Positions 53,745 through 64,000 of a stretch of DNA of 64,000 nt are shown in pieces. The notes beneath the pieces were generated by a model. That model was not told the DNA's origin, searched no databases, and saw nothing but the letters and a program-made list of their open reading frames with translations. This stretch comes from Thelonectria olida (lineage: Eukaryota; Ascomycota; Sordariomycetes; Hypocreales; Nectriaceae), in assembly GCA_020736575.1 (NCBI GenBank), contig JAGPYM010000011.1:248001-312000 (forward strand), given 5' to 3'. Each line of letters opens with the position of its first letter. Position 1 is the first letter of the stretch. Position numbers and translations under genes: made by a program.

Positions 53745-56700
53745 TTAGAAGTCGTCCTCATCGCTGAAAACCTCTTCACCACGCTTGCGGCGGGCCATAC
53801 GCTCTGTGAAATGGTTAGCTTCTGCTTTGTGTCATCTGTCGAATGGTTTGACTTACCCTTCTTCTTCTTACGGGCCTCGGAAGAGGTGAGCTTCTTCGCC
53901 TTCTTGGTGGAAACAATCTTGTTACCCATGGCGTCGAACTTGTCCTCCTCACCATCGTCGTCCTGCTTGAGACGAGGACCAGCACCCTGGCCCTGGACCC
54001 AGTTGTGGCCGGAAGGAGTCATCTTGCCGTCCATGACAGCCCAGACCTCCTCAGTCAAGTCCTTGGTGAACTCAGCAGAGTGGGTAATGATGATGACACC
54101 ACCCTCGAACTTCTTCAGAGCCTTGGAGAGGGCACCGAGAGAGTCACGGTCGAGATAGTTGGTGGGCTCGTCAAGAACGATCAAGTGAGGTCGCTGCCAT
54201 GAGCAGGCGGCAAGGACAGTCTTGACACGCTGACCACCGGACAGACCACGCATGCGGGAGTGAGAGACAAGCTCGGCATCGAGACCGAAGTTGGCGGCGT
54301 GAGCCTCAATCTCCTTTCGGACCAGAGGACGGAACTGACCAGAGGCGAGAGCCTCCTTCATATCAACATCGGCAACCATCTTCTGGTGAGAGGCCAGAAG
54401 CTCGTTACGGGGCAACCAGGCGTTGTCGGCAGTCATCATGGGGACCCAGCGCTCGTTCTTCATGCCAATGTTCTCACCCAGAGCGAACGAGCACTCGTAC
54501 TCGTAGCTGTTCTTGAACTTTCTTCGGCTGTGGATGCCAATGACACGACGGGGAGTGCCCTCAACCTTGAAGACCTTGTCCATGGCCTTCTCATCGGCCT
54601 CGGTGATGATCTTGTTGGCACGGTCCATGGTCTCACGATCCTCACCAGTCTGGAATCGCCACTGGATGTACTCGGAAGGAGTCTTGTCCAAGTGGTTATC
54701 GATGTGGGCGAAAGCGTGCTGCTTGATGTAGGCGATACGGATGTTCTCGTGCTGGTAAATCTCACCACCAGTGGGGATGAGCTCACCGCAGAGGACGTTG
54801 ATCAGAGTGGACTTGCCAGCACCGTTGGGACCAATGACGGCAATACGGGAACCGAGAGAGCACTGGAAGCTGATGTCGGTAACCTGGGGCTTGGAGGTAC
54901 CGGGGTACTGGAAGGACATCTTGGTGGCACGCAGGATTGCCTTGGCCTTGGTCTTGACACCCTCGAGGAAACCGGGCTCGGGGAAAGAGAACTCCATCTC
55001 GGAGGCACCGAGCTCGTAGTAGGACTTGGCAGAGGGAACACGCTGGACAAAGGCAGCCAGGTTACCACGGTAGCGCTTAAGCTTGAAGCGCTCGTAGTGA
55101 ACAATGTGCTGGCAGACATTGTCGAGGAAGCCAGAGTCGTGAGAGACGATGATGGAAGTGCAAGGAGAGTTGATCAGGTACTCTTCGAGCCACTTGACGT
55201 TCTTCACATCCAAATGGTTGGTAGGCTCATCGAGCAACAGGATATCGGGTGCCTCGAAGACGGCACGGCACAGGGCCAGCTTCATCTTCCAACCACCGGA
55301 AAGGGCGGTGATCTCACCCTGAACCATCTGCTCAGTGAAACCGAAGTCGATAAGCTGCTTCTCGACATCAGGCTTGGTAGCACCAACGCCAGCCTCGGTA
55401 AGCTTCTTCATGGTCCAGTCAATGGTAGTCATCTCAGTATCAGCGGCATCAAGGTCGTGCTCGACGAAGACAGTCTTGACCTCGCTCTGCTTGGGGAAAC
55501 CCTCAACCTGCTCGTTGTTGATGGCACGCATGAGGGTGGACTTGCCGGAACCGTTGGGACCGCAAAGACCGTAGCGCTGACCACGCTTGAGACGGAGGTG
55601 AGTCTGGTTGAGCAGAATCTTGGCACCGTAGGCAAGAGAGAAGGTACAGTTGCAAAGATCCTCACCCTCCTCATCGTCCTCCTCGGCCTCAGCGGCGACA
55701 GCGTCGGCGGGAAGGGCGGTCCTGCGGAAAGCCTCGACAATGGCCTCGGAGTTGTCGATTCCAGTGATAACGGCGACGTAGGGCTTGAGGTTCTCAACCC
55801 AGATGCTGACCTCAGTCTCCTTCTCGTCGATGAGCTCACCGGCAATGGCGGCGATGTACTCAGCAACGGGGCCCATCTTCTCAAGGTAGTTACCGAACTT
55901 GGGCTTGATGGCGGCCTCGACCTTGGGGAGGAGGACGTTGAGAGCACTGTCGTTCTTGGGCTCGGGGATGACACCGTTCTTGATGTCACCGACACGGGTG
56001 AGGGTGTCAAGAGCCTGCTTGGTCTTCTCACGAGCCTCGGGGTCAGCCAAGTTCTCGTAGTTCTTCGTGAGACCTGGCATCATCTTGGGCAAGAAAGGAG
56101 CAACGATGTTGGGGTCGTCGACGAGCTTGCACATGTTGTCGACAATGACGGCAGCCTTTCGCTTGATACCAGTCTCACGGTCAGCGAGACCACGGTCAAG
56201 AAGAGGAACCATGAGAGCAAGGGTGGGCTCCTGGACCTCAGTGACGAAAGTGGTGGCACCGAGCAAGTGAACAGTCTCGGCGACGTTCTCGGGCTTGGCA
56301 ATACACTTGATAAGCTCAGGAATGAAGCGCTCGATATCCTTGTTGACAATCAGACCACAGAGCTTCTCCATGGTCTTGTAGGCACGCTCCTTGACCTCCT
56401 TCTTGGTATCCCACATGGAGTCGGAGATGACGGGAATCAAGTCGGGAACACGGAAGGCGAGCTGAGCAGGAGTGGTCTGGATGAGAGTCTCGATGAAGTC
56501 GAGAGCAGCCATCTTTTCAGGCCACTTCTGGGCGTTGCGGATAGACTCCATGATGTGAGGAAGAGCAGCCTTGACGGCGTTGGCGTTGATGGCGCCAGCA
56601 ATGGCAAGGACGGCAGAGTTGGCGGCATTCTTGACAGCGGTGATCTTGTCACCAACGGCGTTGAGGACGTTGGGGAGGAGAACAACCAGGTAGGGCTCGA

Positions 56701-57488
56701 CAGTGGCGGAGACCTCGGAGTGAGAGGCAATGGCCTGAACAGCGATGGCGGCACGCTCACGGGCGAGAGCGTCCTTCTTGTTGGCGAGCTGCTTCTGGAG
56801 ACCCTCAATGACCCTGTGAGACCACTTGTTAGCATTTCAGTTTGCCACTAAAGTTTTTTTGTGGGTGCCCAATAGCAGTGGAAACGAGTTTAGTGTCAAC
56901 TGCCCAGCGGAAAAAAAAAAAAAAACTGCCTGCGGGGCAAAGTTTTTTGCTGAGCAGTGAGGGGGAGGGGTAAAAAAAAAGTGCGTGGGAGGAGGGTGGC
57001 CAACGACTCGCTCGGCTCGGCAGCATGGTATCCCACGCACCCACGCCAGCAAGCACAGGGCATGCTGCTGAGTTTGCTAGGCTCCATCGTTGGGCTGCAG
57101 CCGGGCCAAAAGCCGAAGCAGTGAAGTGACAGGGTGTGATCGGGTGTGCGAGAGTTCGAAGCATGTGAAGCCTGTGCAGTCAGATCGCTTGGCCATGGCC
57201 ATGGCTGAATCTCGCTCCAAGCATCTGAGGGAAACAGGGTTTGCTAAGAGATGAGAGGCTAAGACGGAGGCAAACCAGAGCAAAGCAACCACGACAGACA
57301 AGACACACTGTCGACTGAGGGCGTCATAATACTTACTTGGTAGGGACAGCCTGGTCCTCAATGCGGCCGTTGATGAAGGAGGCGAGCTCGTTGGAGCTCT
57401 CCTTGATCTCCTCCGACTCCTTGGAGACGGTGAGCTTCTTGAAGAGCTCGTCCAGCACCTTGATGCTCTCGGCGTTCTCGGTAGGCAT
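53745..57488 (-). CDS. YEF3: Translation elongation factor 3 (eEF3)
   Basis: Three exons (57337-57488, 53857-56813, 53745-53803) encode 1,055 residues, the normal eEF3 length. This fungus-type ABC-F ATPase drives E-site tRNA release on the ribosome. An N-terminal HEAT-repeat half is followed by two ABC cassettes. The first has Walker [10 protein letters not shown] (about 469-477), signature LSGGW and DEPTNHLD. The second has GPNGAGKST (about 712-720), a chromodomain-like insertion ([15 protein letters not shown]), LSGGQR and DEPTNYLD. The 53-bp last intron restores the basic-acidic C-terminus [20 protein letters not shown]. The first intron, 523 bp, is the longest in the window. Codon use is strongly biased, as in highly expressed genes. 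Confidence 0.97.
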
Positions 57489-60400
57489 CTTGGCGGATGT
57501 TTGTGTAGTTTTTTATTTTTTGAAGGGGTATAAAGGAGGAAGAAGGGAGGGAGATCGGTCGAAGAAGAAATCCACAAGAAAATCGATGGAGGGGTCGACT
57601 CTTAGCGGAGGGGGCGGGGTTCGTTCGGTGGAGGAGGGTCCTAAGAACAAACAAACGCGCGAGCGTTGTAAGAGATTGGTCCGTCTGGAGGAGGACGACC
57701 GTAAGAAGGGGAGAATAGGGGAGGGAGGATGAAGAAAGGAAGAAAAAAAGAGAAGTGTGAGCGAGAGAGATCTGGGAGAGTTTTATTCTGTGCTTCGCCT
57801 TCTCGGAGAAAGTCCACAACTTTTTTTTTTTTTTACTGGGGGCGCCGAGAGCACCTTCAAGACCGGCGTTCAGCCACAGTGCGTATTGACAGTGCCGGCT
57901 TTCTGCCAACACCCCCAGCTTGAAAACCACAGCCAAAAAATTTCTCTTTTCTTCCATTGACCCCTCCATGGACTTGGACCCACCCCCTCCAACCCCTCCA
58001 AAATCCACCCCTCCTTCCTCGTCACTGGCAGCACTGGGCAAAGTTGTCAACCAGCCTGGTCCAGCCCCCATGTCCATGTCCCTTGCTCCTTCCATTGGGC
58101 ATTGAGAAGAGTCCCTTTTGCCGCCCTGCAATCTGATGCATTATTCCGCACTGTACAGTGACGCCTGCACGGCAACCACGACTCAGGCTTATCGTGTTTA
58201 TCAGCACTTTGGCTAGGCCTGAAGGAGACGGTGGGAGTGCGTTGATCAGGGCGGTGAAGGCTTCTTCTGGGATACGACCTTTCGCGGCTAGATCCATGCA
58301 CAAATACTGCAATTCATGCCTCAGCTTGGGCCAAGCAGCACGATGATGCATTCTGGACTGGGTTTCTGGCGGTTGCTGGGTTGTCTCGGGGGTCTTGGGT
58401 GTTCTGGGACTCGCGGGACTTGAGGCGATTCAGGCGAACCATGCCCTGCCTGGGGCCATACAGCCGTGACAGGGGAGCGAGATCCATCCTACATCCAGCC
58501 ATGCAATAGAGGATTCCAGGCCTCTTGTTGGGCCAGATCCCTTGCTTTTTTTTTTTTTTCACTCTTCCCTGGCTTTGTCGTTACGGTCGCACAATAATTT
58601 GCTTGTGTTTTTTTCCTTTCTTTGTCGTCTTGCAGCTGAAGACTGTCAACATCCTCCATTACTCCGCAAGAAGGCTCCCAAAGAGTAATTTCATGCGGAT
58701 ATTCTCGGGTGGCATCTGACCATCAGAGAAGCTTTCTGTACAGAAACTCCGTCGTTCCCTCCACCTTGTTTGAGCTGGAGATATCCACTTCCCGCCTGTC
58801 TCCAGGACGACCTTTTCCTGAACCCTATCATACCTATCTGGATAAGGAGCATAAAGATAGAGGAGCCCTATGTCTCTATAGGTACGGATACTATATTGGG
58901 AGACGAGGCAGCCAAGCCAAAGGTACGCTTTTGTCATTCAGGCGTGTCAAAGGGTTTATGAAACATTGCATAATCACAGCCTTGGGTAGGTAGAATCTAT
59001 ATCCTGGTTCAACTGCCTGCCAACTCAGCATGAAGCCTCCGTCATTATTGTAAACCACCTTGCTCATGATAGATGCGCTGTGGGCAACAAGACTCCAACG
59101 TTACAAAGAACAGCTCATCAACAAAACAACACAACAACACAATAGCAGCGCTTATCAGCCTTTGTGCATATGAGCACCGATCACCGAGGCGCACGCGGAT
59201 CCTGTCCTCCAATTCTAAGCCTTGTATCCGTACATATGTGCAGCTGACAGTGCGTCCGTTTCGGCTCGGATATCCCTCAGCCTTGGTTGGTTGCTTCTCA
59301 GGTGCGTTGCTGGGTTCCCTGGCCCTGGCGTCTGAAATTTTTCTCGCCGGCGGTTCGCATAAAGGTAGGGATGCCTGAGGCTTTTTATCTATGGCCTGCC
59401 TGATCTGACGGACCGATCTCAAAAGGCATCGAATCTGGGTCGCCTGGACCTTTTCACACCCGCTGCATAAAATCCGGCCCCTTCCACCCTCAACAAAACG
59501 ACGAACATTCCGGAACAAGACCGACCGGACTTTCTCAGTACAGTACAGTATCTCCTAGCACATGTCTCTACTTACTGTGTGAATATCATCTCTCAATTGC
59601 CAGGAGCCCGATTCATGGCCCGAATCCTTGCTTCCCAAAGGTGTGTGGAACCCTTGGGTTTCTTCTGGTCCTTTGCAGTTTTTTCTGCCATTCCCAATCA
59701 GTCGCTACGCCACGTTGGCACGGCACTTCTATTTTAGTGGCGGCTCACCCTGTCACTCAGAATGAGAGGTCTACGAATACGGATGATCCTGGAACAGAGC
59801 GCTCTGAATGGAAGAACTGGACATTGCACTCCTGGACACTGGCCGTCAATTGGGTCTCGACGGCTGTGGTTCTGGAAAGGGCGTGTCTTGAATCCCGAGA
59901 GAGCTGACGCATGATCACCTCTCCCCTGAGATACACGATTGGGGGACTGGATTGACAAAACCACTAAATGCTATCATGAGAACCCCGTCTTGTTCCGGCC
60001 ATGCCTGCTAATTACCCTTATCATGCTGATATCAAAGGGAGGCTGAGCTCCCGTCAGCCCGGACACATCTCAGCATGAATAGGAGCACGAGTACCGCAGA
60101 TGCTGACACTCCTCTCACACGTCATGCTCCCCGAGCTGCTGCTCCTTGTCGACTTGGACCGTGGGTTTTCCATTTCGCGGGGCCCCAGGATCCCCAGAAC
60201 CCCCCCGGACACTCACCGACAGTTGGAAGTCCCACCGGAATCAATCCCAGCTGTAATCAATGTTCCTCATCTAGCGCCTGGGTCAAGCAGCTAACTCAGG
60301 TGCCGAATTGAGATTGTTGAGAGAATGGTTCTGTGTTGGTTGATTCAAGGGTTCGGTCTGTAAGCTCCACCCTTTTCTCACGCGTACTATGTAGTAAGCA

Positions 60401-61359
60401 TGGCCTTGAAGTTGTCGCCATAAGTCGCACACCGAAACACGTCTCCAAGTTTGCTTGTCGTACCCAGCCATTGAAGGCATCTGCACCCTCACTCATTAGA
60501 ATGCCTGGACGTCTCAATTAGCTGACCTGCTTCTGGCTTCTGGCTCAAAGTCCTCCAAGATCGCGATCTCATTGTGAAGCTAATTCACATTGAACTTGTT
60601 TTTCACTTCTTCTAGACCCTCTCATTTGTCATTCTATGAGTAGCACCTTCCTCTAGCAACGGTAATCAGCTATCAGGTGAAGACGGTGGCGATGATGATG
60701 ATATCTCATCTCAATCACAAAGCTGTGTCATGATTAGAGACAACAGTTGGGCTATACCAACTTTTGGTGAGCTTCCTGAAATTCTGATTCAATATTCCGA
60801 GTAGAAATTGACCACATTTGCTTTATTATGTGAAGGACGTTATTTGCATGTGGTGTTGGATGGATTGTGTGAGCTGGTTGCCGTCAATGCGAACTGACTG
60901 ATAAGATAAGAAGAGCTGAAGTGGGGCCACATCGAACATCTGAAAAGACACGCGGGGCAGATGCAGCTACCTCGATCGAACAATGGATGTATGTCATCGA
61001 CTTCTCACAGACACTTTTTAATATCTCAACTTTCACTCGACTTGGTTCTCATTAACTCCATGACTACCGCAATTGTAACATCAATATCAGAGAAACAAAC
61101 GATATCCTCCCGGACGGTTGGACTCGACTACTGCTGGGTGTTTGCTGCTTCAACTGTTTGAAAGCAGGCTTGGCGACACATTAACATCGGAGCAGAGCAT
61201 CATTCTCCCTTATTAATATATTCTCTTTCTTCTTCCCTCTACTCGCGAGTAGACCCGGAGCTTCATTGCAGGCCTCGTCCCAATCCTCATCGCCTTCTGA
61301 ACCAGGACCAACCTCGAACCAAACGAGGACGAGTGACGATACCTTCTCAAGGCCCCAAA
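57489..61359. other. 3.9 kb gene-poor region between eEF3 and macrodomain gene
   Basis: The left end is the eEF3 promoter and leader: purine/pyrimidine-biased, with a T16 tract around 57821-57836. The right end carries a possible AT-rich core, TTAATATATT, near 61212 followed by a C/T tract. Frames up to 157 codons (for example 59045-59518, minus) show no domain or supporting splice structure. No RNA gene recognised. Confidence 0.45.
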
Positions 61360-62041
61360 ATGGCGAGACCTCTTAACCAAATCCCCATCCTCCCCGAGCT
61401 GTACGAGAGCTCCGTCCTCAAGGCCACCTCAGCCGCCTTGTTCCCCGCCGATCCAGCCATCAACCGCCGCATCGGCTTCTTCCGCGGTGACATCACGCGC
61501 CTCAAGCTCGACGCCATCGTCAACGCGGCCAACTCGTCTCTCCTCGGCGGCGGCGGCGTCGACGGGGCCATCCACCGCGCCGCAGGCCGAGAGCTCGTCG
61601 CCGAGTGCGCGAAGATCGATGGCGGTTGTCCCACCGGCGAAGCCCGTATCACAAAGGGATATAAGCTGCCCTCCAAGCATGTCATCCACACCGTCGGTCC
61701 CAAGTACCACTACGACCTGGAGCCGGAGGAGCTGCTGCGCAGTTGCTATGAGAACAGTCTCGAGCTGGCTGTGAATTCGCAGGTTGCGACGCTCGCATTC
61801 CCGGGTATTAGCACTGGCATCTACGGATACCCATCGCCTGGTGCGGCCGAGGTGGCTTGCGAGACGGTGCGCAAGTTTCTGGAGGGGAGTGATGGCTCGA
61901 AGATTATGCGAGTGGTGTTTGTCACGTTTGAGCAGAAAGATGTTGACGCATACAAGACGGCCATCCCGTAAGTGAAGCCCAGCTGTGTGTTCTTTGGTCA
62001 CTTGTTAACTTCGCGATAGGAAATACTTTCCTCCTGAGTAA
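61360..62041 (+). CDS. MacroD-type macrodomain ADP-ribose hydrolase
   Basis: Two exons (61360-61967 and 62020-62041) encode 209 residues; the start is the first in-frame ATG (MARPLNQIP). The macrodomain fills most of the protein: RRIGFFRGDITRLKLDAIVNAAN, the MacroD signature LLGGGGVDGAIHRAAG (residues 61-76), CPTGEARITKGYKLPSKHVIHTVGP, and the phosphate-loop LAFPGISTGIYGYP. This subclass hydrolyses O-acetyl-ADP-ribose and removes mono-ADP-ribose from acidic residues. The last exon is tiny, coding only the end of a proline codon plus KYFPPE, but it has a clean GTAAGT donor, a GTTAAC branch region and GATAG acceptor, and the KYFPPE ending is plausible for the family. Confidence 0.93.
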
Positions 62042-63112
62042 ATGTTGAATATCTGGTGAGGCAAAAAGGAAACCGACATCAGCTCTGGTCCATGACATGC
62101 GATATGAGGTGCACCAGAGAGGGAGGCTGTCATTTGTGGGCTACTGCGGGCCACTAGCATAACTTGGCAGTTGATGTACTAGGGTATTGAATCAAGGACG
62201 AGAAGTTTAAGTGTATTGACCCAAGCTACCACATTACCACGTCCCTCCCGGCCCAGTCTCGCCCATGTTCTCAACGACATGCGAGTAGAGGCCAACAAAG
62301 GCGAATACGGAGTATTCTCAAAGAATACCAAGATCTCATCTTGTCCAGCATGAAGGCCAAGGCTGTCGACAAACACATGCATGGCATGAAGACTTCGAAG
62401 ACGGCTCAACGTAGGACTTGCATGGCCAAGAACCGCACCCACGCATGTGATGGTATCCCCCACCCCGAACTCTGCAGGCTACCATGTATTTGATCCAATG
62501 AATCGGTTCTTGTTGGCAATTTTCGCTTATCCCGTCAAACCCATGTCGATATATCTCCCTCATCTGCCGCGCCAAGCGTCAAACCAATACCAAGACCCTT
62601 CTCCAGCCAAGCGAGCACATTTACGCATATGAACAAGCATACGAAAACTATGCATTAAACACCTACCTAGCCAATGAACCGGTTCTCGATCCCACGATAC
62701 CAATCGCCTGGTTTCCCCCGAATCAAACCACTTAACTAAGGAAAAAGTGGGTGGGAGCCCAAAGCCGAAACTTGCTCAATCGTGCGCTTCTGGGGCACCT
62801 CGCGAAACTGGATAGAAAAGCACCAATGAAGATGCTTCTAATTATCAGTTGTGGCTTGATGCACGAAATAGAACGGGTTCGAGGCCAGAATGGGCGTTCA
62901 AGACCAGGTCTGAAAAGTGGCATCGTGAGGGTTCGACATCTGGGCATATAAGTCAACTAGACGAATACTTGCGCACAAGGCCAAGGGGGGGTTTGGGGTA
63001 TAAATGCCAGGGCACGGGACCATGAAGAGTTGAACAGATCCCGAGCAGCTCTTCTTCAGAGACTGCCGAAGACTTCCTCTACACGTTGCTGTCTCCTCTG
63101 CCACCAGAAACA
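62042..63112. promoter_or_regulatory. Intergenic region and ferric reductase promoter
   Basis: About 1.07 kb. It contains GAATACGGAGTATTC at about 62304-62318, an imperfect dyad, and no supported gene. The last 150 bp hold a TATAAA-like sequence (GGTATAAATG near 62998) about 110 bp before the reductase ATG. Confidence 0.45.
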
Positions 63113-64000
63113 ATGCGGCTCGACAACTCCCTCCTCCTCGCTGCTCTGGCAGCAACCCTCTCCTTAGCCCACAACACCAACGGCCGTCCCGGCCACGGCC
63201 TCATCGGCTACGGCATCACCATGTACGACCCCCCGTGCGCATACGCCTGCAAGTCCTCCGTCCCCACCGTCCTCGACTGTCCTGACGCCGACCACGACAT
63301 GGCCGGCCACGATATGGGCGGCATGGACATGTCGGAGCCCTCGCCCGAGTGCCTCGCCACGAACCCACCATACCTGCGCTCTCTAGCATGGTGCATTCAC
63401 TCCCACTGCCCCCAAGACACCAAAGTACACAAGCTCGAGAAGTGGTGGGTTTTGAACGTCGCGGGCCGGCAGACGGTGCAGCCCGAGCCGAACGTCACGT
63501 ACCAGGAGGCGTTGGAACAGGTCAAGACTGCGCCGACTGAGGTTCTGGCGGATGGAGACGTGTTGAACCGTACTGTCAAGGTGGATGATGGAACCTACTT
63601 GGCCAATTACAACATTAATATTGTGTTTGAAGCCGTGGAGACGAATCATGAGAAGTATGGGTAAGTTGTCATGACACCATAAACCGCTTACACCCCCAGT
63701 AGAGAAAACATCATGACTAACAACCACCACCTCTACCCAGCCTCGTCCTATTCATATCCGGCGGCCTCATCCCAATGTTCCTCTCCCTCCTCCGTCTCCT
63801 CCCCATCCCAGCCCGCATCACCTCCCTCGTCAACGCCCACATCATCGACCCTCCCCTCTTCGGCTCCAAACACGCCTCTCCCATCCTCAACCTCGCCAAC
63901 GTTCCCACCCGCGGCCAAGCCCTCTTCCTCCTCTACATCGTGGCCATCAACATCATCCTCTCCGCCGTCGGCTACTCCATCGCAGACCCCAACACGTGGT
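63113..64000 (+). CDS. Ferric reductase-like transmembrane protein, 5' part
   Basis: Exon 1 is 63113-63660; an 80-bp intron (63661-63740) joins HEKYG to LVLFISGGLIPMF, and the second exon runs off the window. The first 19 residues form a signal peptide (LLLAALAATLSLAH). The extracellular segment has paired cysteines (42, 46, 56, 80 and the CIHSHC pair) and a Met/His-rich stretch, HDMAGHDMGGMDM, at residues 61-73. NVTY and NRT are possible glycosylation sites. The following PTRGQALFLLYIVAINIILSA is the typical entry to the heme-binding ferric reductase domain. Such enzymes reduce ferric or cupric chelates at the cell surface before uptake. The heme, FAD and NADPH parts lie outside the window. 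Confidence 0.85.

Noticed and set aside
54260..56851. An 863-codon open frame antisense to eEF3
   Set aside because: It lies opposite a highly biased coding sequence; strong G/C third positions remove stop codons on the reverse strand. No domain, and eEF3 is certain.
59045..59518. A 157-codon frame in the gap between eEF3 and the macrodomain gene
   Set aside because: Unusual composition for this genome, no domain and no promoter-like context.

Overview
The window is nuclear DNA from a filamentous ascomycete, most likely a Sordariomycete. Genes are intron-poor, with introns mostly of 50-100 bp that have GTRNGT donors and short acceptors. Fungus-specific genes are present: elongation factor 3, Zn(II)2Cys6 regulators, ferric reductase, 14-helix MFS and AAT-family permeases. 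A SesB-like hydrolase and a NACHT-ankyrin receptor of the kind described in Nectria/Fusarium are also present. No transposon, CRISPR array or organelle sequence was recognised. Most exon structures below were read by hand, and reading phases agree across every intron given.

Region 1 (1-5,800) holds the 5' part of a monocarboxylate-type MFS transporter, diverging from a large Zn2Cys6 regulator, followed by a second, unrelated Zn2Cys6 regulator. A CGG-N13-CCG inverted repeat lies in the divergent promoter. Region 2 (6,100-13,900) holds a DUF1308 (C7orf25-like) protein, the ASTRA WD40 protein Asa1, a fungal protein of unknown function and an aldehyde dehydrogenase. Region 3 (17,200-36,600) is mainly housekeeping. 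It has an MFS drug-type exporter, pantothenate synthetase, a PlsB-type glycerol-phosphate/DHAP acyltransferase ending in a PTS1-like tripeptide, RNase P subunit Pop4, a small unrecognised membrane protein, a GYF-domain protein and a TTC27/Emw1-type TPR protein.

Region 4 (36,600-44,100) is a 7.5 kb stretch without a gene I can support, upstream of an amino-acid permease. It carries repeated copies of a TACTTTGTAC motif.

Region 5 (46,900-52,300) is the most striking part. Two same-strand genes encode a SesB-like alpha/beta hydrolase and a NACHT-ankyrin NLR. The C-terminus of the hydrolase and the N-terminus of the NLR carry the same short Gly/Asn/Gln-rich motif, with 15 of 25 core residues identical at the same spacing. 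This is the architecture of fungal amyloid-signalling (prion-like) NLR/effector pairs of the sigma/SesB type. In that model the ligand-triggered NLR templates the fold of the motif on the effector. An intron-containing tRNA-Leu(AAG) lies just upstream of the hydrolase gene.

Region 6 (53,700-64,000) contains elongation factor 3, a 3.9 kb gene-poor gap, a MacroD-type macrodomain protein and the 5' part of a ferric reductase with a Met/His-rich extracellular segment that runs off the window.
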